Source: JANQHO01 sp965218075 (GTDB lineage Bacteria > Bacteroidota > Bacteroidia > Flavobacteriales > Schleiferiaceae). From it: a stretch of DNA of 64,000 nucleotides. This document shows, one piece after another, positions 1-10,314 of the stretch. Position 1 is the first letter of the stretch; each line of letters opens with the position of its first letter. The stretch spans positions 620,001 to 684,000 of the forward strand of contig CBDCJZ010000003.1 in the NCBI GenBank assembly GCA_965218075.1, given 5' to 3'. Below the pieces are notes generated by a model that worked only from the letters and a program-made list of their open reading frames with translations, was not told where the DNA came from and searched no databases. The position numbers were made by a program, and so were the translations under genes.

Positions 1-110
1 ACGATTTGAAATTAAAAAGAGGATCTAGGTATAGATCAAGGTCTACTTTTACACCCCGATCAATGAATTTTTCATAGTCTCTTTACAACTCAGACCTGTA
101 AAGTATGTTT
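1..110 (-). pseudogene. DNA methyltransferase N-terminal fragment (copy A)
   Basis: Read on the minus strand, this edge-truncated stretch gives a degenerate version of CKEAMQK-(L/F)IDRG-KVDLIYLDPPFNSNR, the N-terminal part of a beta-class DNA methyltransferase, where DPPF/DPPY is catalytic motif IV. Stops and frameshifts interrupt it and the motif reads roughly YLDPLFN. Clearer versions of the same fragment lie near 18560-18650 and at 27898-27986, each time directly downstream of an IS1595-like transposase remnant on the same strand. The window edge hides the rest of the gene. The identity rests on similarity to the two better copies in this window. Confidence 0.45.
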
Positions 111-119
111 TAATTGAGA

Positions 120-1026
120 TTGTGTATAACTAAATTATCTATAGAATTTAGCATCAAACCATCCTGTTCAAGGTGTTGAAGAACATTTGACTTTTGCAAA
201 CATCTCTATCATTTTTATAAGCAACCGCCAATAGATAACCATTTAAGTACTTAGTGCTTACATGTTGATAAATACCCTATCCCCTTATTAACAATAGACT
301 AAAATCCTTTTATTGTATTTTGTATAAATGTCATCATAAGAAAAATCTTTAAGTATGATGGATTTTCGTCTGTTACAAGGATACTTTATATCCCCCGTTT
401 ATTATGTTGTTTTCCTATCATTTTGTCAATCTCATGTTTATTAGGGATTTCTGTCTTTTCAGCACGTACGGACCCTTTTCCCTCTAACATTCCTAACACA
501 GGCGTTTTTATTACTTCCCTTGTCTCTTTTATTGAAAGTATCTTTCTCATATTCAGTCTTTCTAACATTGTCTTTACCGGGCTTACCTCCTACAAAGGTC
601 TCATCCATCTCAATAATACCATCCAATAAATTTATAAATTTACTAAGATACTTCTCATGGACTTTCTTAATTCTCACTCTCATATACCAAATAGTTGTTT
701 GCCCAATGTCACACGTCTTGGCTAATTGGATAGTTACTAATGCTCTTTTTAGCTCCTAAAATTAAGCCGATAACCAAAAACCATTTTTATATGGAACTCT
801 TGTACCGTGAAATATAGTGTCTATTGAGGTCCTAATTTAAAGACTTGTTGCGGCATTTATAGTTTTAGGCAATTGTGGTATCCACCTGGCTTATCCTCCA
901 ATTCTTTCTCATCATAACTACAATAAAATAAGGGTACATTGGTCTTTCTTTCCATCTCAAACCTTTTAAGAATTTGATACAGGACTCTTCATTAGGGAAT
1001 TGCTTAAGCAAGTTAAATATATTCAT
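120..1026 (-). pseudogene. IS1595-family transposase pseudogene (copy A)
   Basis: The minus strand from an ATG at 1026 begins MNIFNLLK, the same start as copy D at 29063. It then gives broken pieces of an IS1595 (ISXO2-like) transposase. The best piece, around 459-683, reads GIIEMDETFVGGKPG...NVRKTEYEKDTFNKR, which contains the first catalytic aspartate of the DDE/DDN-type domain. Next comes a frame-shifted GSVRAEKTEIPNKHEIDKMIG. Toward position 130 the sequence matches the element ends of copies C and D (core ATTCTATAGATAATTTAG on the minus strand). Many stops and frameshifts make it inactive. Confidence 0.75.
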
Positions 1027-1044
1027 ACTGTTTTAGTAACTATT

Positions 1045-1066
1045 ATTTATTTTGATCAAAATAAAT
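1045..1066. repeat. 22-bp perfect palindrome upstream of IS copy A
   Basis: A perfect palindrome centred on TTTTGATCAAAA lies 19 bp upstream of the copy A transposase start. The 12-bp core recurs at 29028-29039 between the head-to-head copies C and D. It may be part of the element end, or an operator or promoter element of the transposase gene. Confidence 0.6.
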
Positions 1067-1148
1067 AACATTATCAAATAAAAACCAAGTGAATAAAGAG
1101 TTATTCAGTTTCTACATAGATTTAGAAACTCGCTAAAAAGAAATGTTT

Positions 1149-1156
1149 TACATTTG
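1149..1156 (+). promoter_or_regulatory. Candidate -7 element for the TonB receptor operon
   Basis: TACATTTG fits the Bacteroidota -7 consensus TAnnTTTG and lies 40 bp upstream of the ATG at 1196. No clear -33 TTTG is present at the usual 19-21 bp spacing; the nearest candidate is a TTTA 24 bp upstream. The call rests on the -7 match alone. Confidence 0.3.
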
Positions 1157-1195
1157 ATATCCAATAACTGGAATTCAATTTAACCTAAATAATTA

Positions 1196-4100
1196 ATGAG
1201 TACGGGAAGAGAGCTATTTGCATTACTTACATTAAGCATTTCTCTATATTCCTATTCACAAACCAGGCCCGGTTCTCTTCGAGGAACGACAACTGATGCA
1301 AGAAGTGGAGAAACCATACCCTTTGCTAACATTGTAATCAAGGACGACGCCGATAACATTGTTAAAGGAGGTACATCAGACTTTGATGGCAAGTACAATA
1401 TCAATCCGATTAATCCTGGAATCTATAAAATCGAATGTTCTTTTACCGGCTTTGCAACAATCATCATTAACGATTTACTAATATCTCCCAATGCACCCAC
1501 TATTAGAGATTTCAAGTTGAGAGAAGCTACACAAGAACTCGAGGAAGTAGTCATTAGCTATGAAGCACCACTTATTGATAAGACTAAAACAAGTAGTGTA
1601 ACCACCTCCGATGATATCGTTAATATGGCCGTCAGAGATATTACCTTTGTAGCTTCACAAGCAGCGGGTGTAACCGTAGATGCTGTTGGTAATACCAATA
1701 TCAGAGGAGCCCGTAATGAAGGTACTGTTTACTTTATTGACGGTGTGAAAATAAGGGGAAATGTTAATCTTCCCCAAGCAGCTATCCAACAAACAGAAGT
1801 TATAACTGGTGGTTTGCCCGCACAATATGGCGATGCTGTAGGCGGTGTAATCAGCACTACTACCAGAGGACCTACCGGAACGTTTTTCGGTAATGCAGAA
1901 TACCTTACTTCTATACTTTTTGATGACAGTGATTTTAACCTTCTAGCTCTTACTCTTGGTGGTCCGATCATCAAGAACAAAAAAAGCGCTCGTCCTATAG
2001 TTAGCTTCCTCCTTTCCAGTGAATATAGATATGTAACAGAATCCCGTTTGGTGTCGTCTCCCTATACTTATAATCAGTTCAATCCTGATTTATTAAAATC
2101 CCTACAAGAAAAACCTATAGTTATAGACCCTACAGGTACTAATTTTAACTATCGTACAGAACTCGTTGAGAAAGGTCAGTTATCCAATATTAATGCTCGT
2201 CCTAACTCATGGGATAACCAACTAAGGATCAGTGGTAATTTTCAGATTAAAACCGGCAGAAACACTAATTTAAGTGTCGGTGGCCGCTGGGTATACTCAA
2301 ACGACAAGCGAAACAGCTACGGTAATCATATTTTTAACTATAATAATAATCTAGATCAGATCGATTCAGACTGGAGCACTTTTGCAAGGTTTCAACAGCA
2401 GTTTAATAATGATCAAGAAAGCAATTCTCTTATTAAAAATGCTTACTACAACATCCAGGTTGACTATTCCAGAACTTTTGACAAGGTTTTTAATAAAGAT
2501 TTCGACAAAGATTTTTTTCACTATGGGCACGTGGGAAAGTTTGACATTAAATCAGAGAGAATTTACGGTTTTTTATCAGACCCAGATACGATTAGGGGCA
2601 CCTCTTTACCACTCTATGCTTATGTGGGGGATAATGACACGGCCATAATTTTTACTCCGGGCACATCCAACCCAATTCTTTCCAATTATGTGTCGGAATA
2701 TTATCGATTAGCCAGTGACCCCAGATATACTTTAAACACTTCTGACTTTGATTTTTTTCAAAGCGCTTCATCCCCCCCCATCAATGGTCAAAATCCTCCT
2801 TCTGTTTATGGTTTATGGGGTAATGTTGGGGTAGTGCAAAGCTTTGATTTTATGGGAGTTACTAGGGCAAATTATTTTGAGTCTAGAAATAACCAGTTTA
2901 GGGTAACAGCCTCTACTAATTTCGATATTAAAGATCACTCGTTAATCTTGGGCTTTGAATATGAGCAACGTTCAGATAGAGCTTATACTCTTGATGCTAC
3001 CGGTCTTTGGTCTCAGATGCGATTATTACAAAATCGTCCCAATGAAGAGCTCGATTTTAGTAATCCTATTCCTATTATTGACGAATTCGGCGTCTTTCGT
3101 GATACAATAGACTTTCGTTATGCTTACGATGAAACTCGCAGCAGCAAGTTTGCAGAGAGTATACGAGTAAAAATAGGATTAGGACCCTATGATACGCGGC
3201 AGATCAATATTGATAATATGGATCCGGAAACCTTTTCTTTGGATCTTTTTTCTCCAAATGAGGTTATTAATTCTGGGGGTACTCAATATCTGTCATATTA
3301 TGGTTATGATTATACTGGAAATCTGATTTCAAATCAACCTTTCATAACAGATTTTTTTACTCGAACAGACGAAAAAGGAAGATTCACCAGGCCAGTAGGT
3401 GCTTTCCAGCCTATTTACATTGCCGGTTATATTCAAGATCAATTTACTTTTAATGATTTGACATTCAACGTAGGGGTTAGAGTTGATCGATTTGATCTCA
3501 ATCAACAGGTATTGAAAGACCCTTATATTCTCGCACCCTTTTACACAGTAAAAGATATAGCTAACTCTCCTATAACAGAAAATAATCCTGATATTCCATC
3601 ATCTATTGGCAAAGATTATGCGGTTTATGTCAATAGCTTTCAGCATGATGATGCTGTGATAGTAGGTTATCGGGATGAAGATCAATGGTACAATGCAGAA
3701 GGTGAGCCGATTACAAATCCTGGCATCTTGGCTGCAGCAGCCAATGGAAATATAAAGCCATTCCTCGTAGAGCCCCCTACTGCTGCTACCGAAAATGAGG
3801 GCAGAACTATTGACCCTCAGGCTTTCAAAGATTATGACCCCCAAACAGTTGTAATGCCTCGTATTGCTTTTAACTTTCCCATTACAGAAGAAGCTTTGTT
3901 TATAGCTCATTACGATTTATTGGCTCAAAGACCTACCACCAATATTTCGAGATTAGACCCATTTGCCTATTTAGAGCTTCTCAATGGTGATAATAGCGAA
4001 GTAATCAATAATCCTGATCTCAAACCTCAGAAGACTACGGAATATGAATTAGGATTTAAACAAGCCCTTACCGAGAAATCTGCCATCAAGATATCGGCCT

Positions 4101-4900
4101 TTTACCGTGAACTCAGAGATTTGATTCAAACGGTTTCATATACCCAGGCTTACCCTATTACCTATGTAGCTTATGGTAATCGCGACTTCGGAACTGTTAA
4201 AGGATTTTCTCTGGAGTATGAGATGAGACGTATTAATCGAGTGAAGCTAGACGCTAATTATACACTACAATTTGCAGATGGCACGGGATCGGGAACAACC
4301 TCTGGATTGAACTTAGCACGCAATGGTCAACCTAACCTTCGTTATATACTACCTCTTAATTATGATAATCGTCATCAGATACTGGTACGTTTTGACTGTC
4401 GCTTTGCCGGAGGTAGCCGCTACTTAGGGCCTGTTTGGTGGAATGTCAATGTATTTGAAAACTTTGGGATAAATATTACTTGTAATGCTCTTTCGGGCCG
4501 GCCATTTACCAAAAGAGATTCGCCTTATCCTATAACAGTGACTAATCCATCTCAGGCAGCTCAGGTGGAAGGCCAGATTAATGCTTCTCGTATGCCGTGG
4601 CAAGTGATTTTTGATGCCCGGATCAATAAAGTATTTAATCTCACTAAAAATAGAAGTAAATCACTGGAAGTTTACTTTCAGATTTTAAACCTTCTCGACA
4701 CTAAAAACGTGATTGGGGTATACGCCTATACGGGTAGTCCGGATGATGATGGGTATTTGGCTAGTGCTGAAGCTCAGGCTTCTATATCCGACCAAACGAG
4801 TTCGCAGGCCTACATTGACCTATACAATAGGGCCGTTAACGATCCGTTTAACTTTTCTTTACCCAGAAGAATACGTTTAGGCATAGCATTTAACTTTTGA
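1196..4900 (+). CDS. TonB-dependent receptor with carboxypeptidase-regulatory-like domain
   Basis: This 1234-residue protein is an outer-membrane receptor of the large SusC/RagA-like kind. Residues 1-22 look like a signal peptide ending ...LYSYSQ. Residues 27-115 form a carboxypeptidase-regulatory-like beta-sandwich (GTTTDARSGETIPFANIVIK... TSDFDGKYNI). Residues 115-235 are the plug, with NIRGARNEGTVYFIDGVKI and GGLPAQYGDAVGGVIS. The remainder is a beta-barrel ending in phenylalanine (IAFNF). Such receptors use TonB energy to import a ligand, or in some T9SS-linked loci accompany exported proteins. It is followed after 21 bp by a T9SS substrate and then by a PorV-like protein, so the three are probably one operon. 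The ligand is unknown. The ATG at 1196 is the only start that gives a plausible signal peptide. Confidence 0.9.
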   Translation: MSTGRELFALLTLSISLYSYSQTRPGSLRGTTTDARSGETIPFANIVIKDDADNIVKGGTSDFDGKYNINPINPGIYKIECSFTGFATIIINDLLISPNAPTIRDFKLREATQELEEVVISYEAPLIDKTKTSSVTTSDDIVNMAVRDITFVASQAAGVTVDAVGNTNIRGARNEGTVYFIDGVKIRGNVNLPQAAIQQTEVITGGLPAQYGDAVGGVISTTTRGPTGTFFGNAEYLTSILFDDSDFNLLALTLGGPIIKNKKSARPIVSFLLSSEYRYVTESRLVSSPYTYNQFNPDLLKSLQEKPIVIDPTGTNFNYRTELVEKGQLSNINARPNSWDNQLRISGNFQIKTGRNTNLSVGGRWVYSNDKRNSYGNHIFNYNNNLDQIDSDWSTFARFQQQFNNDQESNSLIKNAYYNIQVDYSRTFDKVFNKDFDKDFFHYGHVGKFDIKSERIYGFLSDPDTIRGTSLPLYAYVGDNDTAIIFTPGTSNPILSNYVSEYYRLASDPRYTLNTSDFDFFQSASSPPINGQNPPSVYGLWGNVGVVQSFDFMGVTRANYFESRNNQFRVTASTNFDIKDHSLILGFEYEQRSDRAYTLDATGLWSQMRLLQNRPNEELDFSNPIPIIDEFGVFRDTIDFRYAYDETRSSKFAESIRVKIGLGPYDTRQINIDNMDPETFSLDLFSPNEVINSGGTQYLSYYGYDYTGNLISNQPFITDFFTRTDEKGRFTRPVGAFQPIYIAGYIQDQFTFNDLTFNVGVRVDRFDLNQQVLKDPYILAPFYTVKDIANSPITENNPDIPSSIGKDYAVYVNSFQHDDAVIVGYRDEDQWYNAEGEPITNPGILAAAANGNIKPFLVEPPTAATENEGRTIDPQAFKDYDPQTVVMPRIAFNFPITEEALFIAHYDLLAQRPTTNISRLDPFAYLELLNGDNSEVINNPDLKPQKTTEYELGFKQALTEKSAIKISAFYRELRDLIQTVSYTQAYPITYVAYGNRDFGTVKGFSLEYEMRRINRVKLDANYTLQFADGTGSGTTSGLNLARNGQPNLRYILPLNYDNRHQILVRFDCRFAGGSRYLGPVWWNVNVFENFGINITCNALSGRPFTKRDSPYPITVTNPSQAAQVEGQINASRMPWQVIFDARINKVFNLTKNRSKSLEVYFQILNLLDTKNVIGVYAYTGSPDDDGYLASAEAQASISDQTSSQAYIDLYNRAVNDPFNFSLPRRIRLGIAFNF

Positions 4901-4921
4901 GAAAGAGCAAAATAAATTATT

Positions 4922-7900
4922 ATGAAAAAGAATAGCTTATTAGTAATGATATTGTTGCTCCTAGTGTCTAACAATACTCAGGCAAGAGAAAACCCCACTA
5001 AAAAAAGCAAGAAATCTGCTGTACAAGAATTGTCTGAAGGTTGTGCACCAGCTACTTCTTCTGTAGACCTTAATATAAACAATGTAAGAGCTCGTATGTT
5101 AGGTAGCGGCGATATGTGGTGGGATTTGAACGATGCCAAGTACGAAGTTCCTAAAGGTAGCGATAAACACTCTATGTTCGCAGGAGCCTTGTGGCTGGGG
5201 GGTATAGATGATGCCAATCAGTTAAAGCTAGCTGCAGTAACCTATCGCCGAGACGGTGTAGACTATTGGCCTGGTCCCCTTAATGAAAATGCTTCTGTTA
5301 CGGCTCGAACTTGTGAGAATTATAACAGGCATTGGGTTGTATATCGGAAGGAAGTCGAAACACATGCTTCCTGGATTGAATGCAAGGAAGATCCGAATTG
5401 TAATCCGGATGAAAGTTTTCCTAACTATTCAGGTAATATACCCCAGTCAATTATAGACTGGCCTGGAAATGGGATCGACGGAGAGCTTCCAGATAAGTTA
5501 GCTCCGTATTTTGAGTCGGAAAATAATGGCATCGTGGGGTTTTACGATTGGGAATGGGACTATCCTGCTTATGACCTCAACCGCGAATTCAACTGCCAGC
5601 TCAAAGAAGTAGATTTACTCTACGGTGATCAGACCATATGGTGGGTTTATAATGATAAGGGTAATATCCATACAGAAACTCAGGCCGGTGCTTTAGGTTT
5701 TGAAATCCGAGCTCAGGCATTTGCATTTACTGCTAACGATGAGATTAACAACATGACCTTTAATAATTACCGAATAATCAATAAATCGACTTTCAGATTG
5801 ACGAATACCTATTTTAGCACTTGGTTTGATCCTGATCTTGGCAATCATCTTGATGATATTATTGGCTGTGATATTTCTCGTGGTTTGGGGTATTGTTATA
5901 ATGGAGATCTCGATGATGAAGGTCCCAATGGCTATGGCCTTAACCCGCCAGCTATAGGCTTTGACTTTTTTCAAGGACCTTTTGCAGATTATGGGGATAA
6001 AAAAGATAATGATAGGGATGGCTGTGTGGATGGAATCCTGAATAAAATTACAGGAGAATGTGTTCGTGAAGATCCTAGAATTGGAATAAACGAACGTATC
6101 GTCATGTCGGGGTTTATGTACTATAATAATGCTAGCAGCACAGGTGTTCCCCAACAGACTACTGATCCTGATATAGGTGAAGAATTCTACAACTTAATGA
6201 GAAGTATGTGGAAGAATGGCAGTAGTTTACGTGTAGAAGATCCTTCTGGTAAAGGCAATGCAAGCAATGGAGATGGTTTTTCCGCAACAGGTGCTGGTAC
6301 GCCGACCCTATTTGCTTATCCTGGCTTATCATATGATACAACAGGTAATTCTGAGCCTTCAGCACCCATTGACTGGTGGGAGTCTCCTCAAAATCAAGCA
6401 GACAAAAGGGGGTTGCATTGTGCAGGTCCTTTTTCATTAGATCCCGGAGCCCTAAATTTTATTACTACGGGCGTGGTTTGGTCTAGAAACCTTCAAAGCC
6501 AGGATCTTTTTGCCTCAGTTGAGGGAGTTATTGTTGCTGATGATAAAGCTCAACAATTGTTTGATAATTGTTTTCAGATACTGGATGGGCCAAATTCTCC
6601 TACATTAGAAATTGTCGAATTTGATAAAAGATTGGTATTTAAGTTGAAAAACGCTTATACCCCATCTACTGTAGGCTACCAGCAAATAGATCCGACTATT
6701 GCTGCTGATCCTAACTGGGATTTCCCGCAGATTGACAGTGCACGTAAAGCAGGTTATTTTCATTACCGCTTTGAAGGCTTTCAGATCTTCCAAGTAAAAA
6801 ATGCTGATGTAAGCGTTGAACATCTCTATAATAATGAAGAGGCTCGTCTTATTTTTCAGTGCGACTTGGAAAATGATGTTGAACAACTTATCAATTACTA
6901 TGTGGATCTCGAATTGGAAGGTAATCCTCTCGTTCCTCAAGACATGACATTGGAATCGAATAATAATGGAATTAAATTGACTTTCTCTATTACTGAAGAT
7001 GCTTTTGCTACGGGTGATAGAACATTAGTCAATGAGAAGGAATATTATTTTTATGTAGTTGCTTATGCCCAAAATCAGTTCAAGAAGTTTGATCCTCGTT
7101 CTATGGGAGATGATGCTAATGCTCAAAAGCTACCTTTCCTGGCAGGGCGTAATTTAGGTAATAACCAAAAACCCTATCTGGCTATTCCGCATAGAAGCCG
7201 GAATAGATTAGGTGGAACTAAATTGAGAGCTAACTATGGCGATGGATTACCCATTACCCGTTTGGATGGTACCGGAAATAGTGGTAACTTCTTGAGGCTA
7301 ACGCAAGAGAGCCGGGAAGAAATACTTCAAAACAACGGTCAAAGTGAGCTTCATTATCAAAATGGAAACGGCCCTGTTACTGTAAACATTGTTGATCCCT
7401 TTGAGGTGATCAGTGCAGATTATAGGCTAGAGCTTAATCTTAAAGGCCAAGATTCAATTTGGACACTTTATCAACTTCTCGATAACGGGCAAGATCTTAT
7501 TGTTGCCAGTTCCCCATATGAAATTTCGTTTAAGGGAGAATATCTCCTCGAAAACAATGGCATATCTATCACGATAACTGATAGGCTTCCTCCTGGTAAT
7601 GATAATTTAGGACTCCGCAATAATGGAGTTATAGGGGGGGAAATGGTTTTTAGCGACCCTACTTTAGCTTGGTTAACAGGAGTTGAAGATAATGATAACT
7701 ACAGCCCTAGGAATTGGATTAATGCGGGTTCACAGAATCTTGGTTCCGATAATCCAGGAGCCATTTATAATGATTTTCTGGGAGATAAGTTTGAAGTCTT
7801 TGAAAATATATTGAATGGCACTTGGGCTCCTTTATTTTATGCGTCAGATAATAGTAATGCAGATATTGATGAAGGTAATGGCATCAGACCATTAGCTGGT

Positions 7901-8953
7901 GGGTTATATCCAATAAGCAGAGCACCCAATATCGATTTAATAATCACCCCAGATCATACCAAATGGACTAGATGCCCGGTTATTGAATTAGGTGATGATG
8001 GACCTGCTAATGAAGAAAGCAAAATCAAATTCTCTCTCAGGTCGGACCCATCTCTAAACTTGCTTTCTAATGGAGGATTGGTGGAAGATCCTACTTCTAA
8101 TGGATGGAGTTATTTCCCGGGATATGCTATTAATGTAGAAACGGGTAAGCGTTTAAATATTTCTTTTGGAGAAAGTAGCTGGCTAAAAAGCGAAAACGGA
8201 GATGATATGCTATGGAATCCTTCGTCCAATGTTCGCAGAAAATTCGATTGGTCTCTGGGAGGGATGCATGTTATTTATATTCACGGTGATTCTGCTATGC
8301 TAAGTGGATCCATAATGGATATAACATATAAAGGAGATGACATAAATAGTCACCCTCTAAAGACTCAAATAGATGAAATGGATGCCTCCGGTATTATTTT
8401 TGGGATTTACCCTTTCTATAGGACTATTTTTTGGACATCAATTCCTATAGTTACTGATTATCAATATGTTTTTGACGATTATAAAGATATTCCTTCTGAA
8501 GTGAGAATATCCCTTAGAGTGGAACAGCCATACAGAATAACCCCCGATACAGCTGGCTATGGCGGTAATCCCACCTATTTGTTTTCAACTTCTGGTTTCG
8601 AAGCAGAAACAAACAATCTTACTATTGCTAAAGATGCTCTGGATGATATAAGAGTTGTTCCTAATCCTTACTATGGCTCTTCCGGTTATGAAAGCAGCCA
8701 GCTAGATAATATCGTTAAGATTACAAATCTGCCTGATAAATGTAAAATAAGCATTTTCATGATCAATGGCACTTTAATACGTACTATAAATAAGGATAAC
8801 ACGCTTCCTTTTGTGGAATGGGATCTCAAAAATGATTTTAATGTACCTATTGCCAGTGGAATATATTTGATACACATAGACGCTAGTTCAATAGGAGAGA
8901 AAGTGGTTAAATGGATGGGTAGCTTAAGGCCCGTGGACTTAAATGCCTTCTAA
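4922..8953 (+). CDS. Large T9SS-exported protein of unknown function
   Basis: This 1343-residue protein has a clear signal peptide (MKKNSLLVMILLLLVSNNTQA). Its C-terminus, about residues 1240-1343, has the shape of a T9SS sorting domain: VVPNPYY, then ...LPDKCKISIFMINGTLIRTI..., then the conserved ASGIYLIHI and a final KVVKWMG strand. Around residue 360 the acidic stretch DKKDNDRDGCVDG resembles a thrombospondin-type-3 calcium loop. I recognise no catalytic domain in the middle. Its place between a TonB receptor and a PorV-like protein suggests a secreted or surface-anchored protein handled by those neighbours. The first ATG is well placed and sits 21 bp after the receptor gene. Confidence 0.85.
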   Translation: MKKNSLLVMILLLLVSNNTQARENPTKKSKKSAVQELSEGCAPATSSVDLNINNVRARMLGSGDMWWDLNDAKYEVPKGSDKHSMFAGALWLGGIDDANQLKLAAVTYRRDGVDYWPGPLNENASVTARTCENYNRHWVVYRKEVETHASWIECKEDPNCNPDESFPNYSGNIPQSIIDWPGNGIDGELPDKLAPYFESENNGIVGFYDWEWDYPAYDLNREFNCQLKEVDLLYGDQTIWWVYNDKGNIHTETQAGALGFEIRAQAFAFTANDEINNMTFNNYRIINKSTFRLTNTYFSTWFDPDLGNHLDDIIGCDISRGLGYCYNGDLDDEGPNGYGLNPPAIGFDFFQGPFADYGDKKDNDRDGCVDGILNKITGECVREDPRIGINERIVMSGFMYYNNASSTGVPQQTTDPDIGEEFYNLMRSMWKNGSSLRVEDPSGKGNASNGDGFSATGAGTPTLFAYPGLSYDTTGNSEPSAPIDWWESPQNQADKRGLHCAGPFSLDPGALNFITTGVVWSRNLQSQDLFASVEGVIVADDKAQQLFDNCFQILDGPNSPTLEIVEFDKRLVFKLKNAYTPSTVGYQQIDPTIAADPNWDFPQIDSARKAGYFHYRFEGFQIFQVKNADVSVEHLYNNEEARLIFQCDLENDVEQLINYYVDLELEGNPLVPQDMTLESNNNGIKLTFSITEDAFATGDRTLVNEKEYYFYVVAYAQNQFKKFDPRSMGDDANAQKLPFLAGRNLGNNQKPYLAIPHRSRNRLGGTKLRANYGDGLPITRLDGTGNSGNFLRLTQESREEILQNNGQSELHYQNGNGPVTVNIVDPFEVISADYRLELNLKGQDSIWTLYQLLDNGQDLIVASSPYEISFKGEYLLENNGISITITDRLPPGNDNLGLRNNGVIGGEMVFSDPTLAWLTGVEDNDNYSPRNWINAGSQNLGSDNPGAIYNDFLGDKFEVFENILNGTWAPLFYASDNSNADIDEGNGIRPLAGGLYPISRAPNIDLIITPDHTKWTRCPVIELGDDGPANEESKIKFSLRSDPSLNLLSNGGLVEDPTSNGWSYFPGYAINVETGKRLNISFGESSWLKSENGDDMLWNPSSNVRRKFDWSLGGMHVIYIHGDSAMLSGSIMDITYKGDDINSHPLKTQIDEMDASGIIFGIYPFYRTIFWTSIPIVTDYQYVFDDYKDIPSEVRISLRVEQPYRITPDTAGYGGNPTYLFSTSGFEAETNNLTIAKDALDDIRVVPNPYYGSSGYESSQLDNIVKITNLPDKCKISIFMINGTLIRTINKDNTLPFVEWDLKNDFNVPIASGIYLIHIDASSIGEKVVKWMGSLRPVDLNAF

Positions 8954-8971
8954 AGTTTGATAAAAGAGACA

Positions 8972-10009
8972 ATGAAAAAGTCGCAATTAAGATTAATCGT
9001 CATTACAATAGCAGCTACTGTATTTTTTCAAAGTGTGAAAGCAGGCAATCCTCAAAGGGTAGGTTCTGCGGGTGCTCCTGAGTTGCTTATAAATCCATGG
9101 GCTAGAAGCGGAGGGTGGGGCAGTGTAAATATAGCTGGTGTTCAAGGAATTGAGGCAACTTTCCTCAATATAGCGGGTACTTCTTTTACCAAAAAAACAG
9201 ATATTTCATTCACTCATACTCAATGGCTAATAGGGGCAGATATTTCTATAAATGCAGTGGGCTTTGCCCAAAAAGTTGGCGGGACCGGTGTGCTCAGCGC
9301 TAGCTTTGTTTCTTTCGACTATGGAGAATGGAAGCGAACCACTAATGATATGCCATTTTCTGGTTTGGGAACCGTGAGTCCGACCACCGTAAACATAAGC
9401 TTAGGTTATGCACAGCGTTTTACTGAGAGTATTCGAGGAGGTATCAACCTAAAACTATATTCTCAATTATCTGATAACCTTGCAGCCAATGCCCTTTCTG
9501 CAGATGCGGGAGTACAATATGTTACCGGTTCAAAAGAAGAATTAAAGTTTGGCATTACTCTCAAAAATGTTGGGTCGTCAGTTTCGTTTTCTGGGGATGG
9601 TAAATCAGTGGTATTACCTGTTCCGCAGGCAGGTTATAGCCAGGCTTATAACGAGCGTAGTGCCTCCTTCGAATTACCTGCTACTCTCTCTATTGGAGGA
9701 AGCTATGACCTTAATTTTTTGAGCCAAAGACTTACCTTTGCAGGGGCTTTTCAATCAAACTCGTTTGAAAAAGATCGGTATACCATTGGAAGCGAATATT
9801 CCATAAAAGAAATTGTAGAAGCCAGGGTTGGGTATACATTTTACGATGATAGAGTATATGAAAGTCAAACCACTGTTTTTACGGGACTATCTGCAGGAAT
9901 ATCATTCAATGTTCCCGTAGTCGGAAGTGATTTTGTGATTGATTATTCTTACAGAGCAACTAATAAGTTTAATGGAGTGCATTCTATAGGTTTGGGCTTT
10001 GAACTCTGA
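8972..10009 (+). CDS. PorV/PorQ-family outer-membrane protein
   Basis: This protein of about 345 residues resembles the PorV/PorQ (UPF0164-like) family of 14-stranded outer-membrane beta-barrels. It has the opening motif RVGSAGAPELLINPWARSGGWGSVNIAGVQGIEATFLNIAG after a signal peptide (MKKSQLRLIVITIAATVFFQSVKA), and a terminal strand ending GLGFEL. PorV shuttles T9SS cargo from the translocon to the attachment complex, and paralogues often sit beside the cargo gene. Here it follows the exported protein by 18 bp. An in-frame TTG at 8957 would add five residues, but the ATG at 8972 gives a normal signal peptide and is preferred. Confidence 0.85.
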   Translation: MKKSQLRLIVITIAATVFFQSVKAGNPQRVGSAGAPELLINPWARSGGWGSVNIAGVQGIEATFLNIAGTSFTKKTDISFTHTQWLIGADISINAVGFAQKVGGTGVLSASFVSFDYGEWKRTTNDMPFSGLGTVSPTTVNISLGYAQRFTESIRGGINLKLYSQLSDNLAANALSADAGVQYVTGSKEELKFGITLKNVGSSVSFSGDGKSVVLPVPQAGYSQAYNERSASFELPATLSIGGSYDLNFLSQRLTFAGAFQSNSFEKDRYTIGSEYSIKEIVEARVGYTFYDDRVYESQTTVFTGLSAGISFNVPVVGSDFVIDYSYRATNKFNGVHSIGLGFEL

Positions 10010-10113
10010 CTTTTAGGTCGTGGTCGATCTTTTTTGGGGGTGTAAACACGAGATAATACCTTCTCAATGGTGGGAAGAAACTGGTAATTGGGAAATCAAT
10101 TGACTGATGAGTT

Positions 10114-10158
10114 GCAACTTCTTCAAGGCTCCCAGTACGACTGCCTTGAAGAAGCTGC
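10114..10158. terminator. Strong hairpin downstream of the PorV-like gene
   Basis: Two 16-nt arms (10114-10129 and 10143-10158) can pair with a single mismatch around a 13-nt loop; the inner 12 bp, CTTCTTCAAGGC/GCCTTGAAGAAG, are perfect. A pyrimidine-rich stretch follows, but there is no long T run. It most likely ends the trio operon about 100 bp after the PorV-like stop. The arms are more symmetrical than most terminators, so a remnant repeat is possible. Confidence 0.5.
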
Positions 10159-10314
10159 TGAATTTTCTTCTATAGATTATTCATAATTATGGTGAAACGG
10201 CGAGGATTTAATATTTTTATAAACTTCCCTTATTCCCTTGCATTTTATAAAAATTCTTTTTAAATTTACTGCTACCGCGGCGTTTTGCTTTATGTAACTT
10301 TAAATCAAATGGTT

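Noticed and set aside
1729..1980. Minus-strand open frame inside the first TonB receptor
   Set aside because: It is a shadow of a strongly conserved plug-domain gene and has no recognisable protein features.
5693..6154. A 153-codon minus-strand frame inside the 1343-residue cargo gene
   Set aside because: The composition is that of a reversed coding strand, with no signal or domain, and the plus-strand protein is clear.
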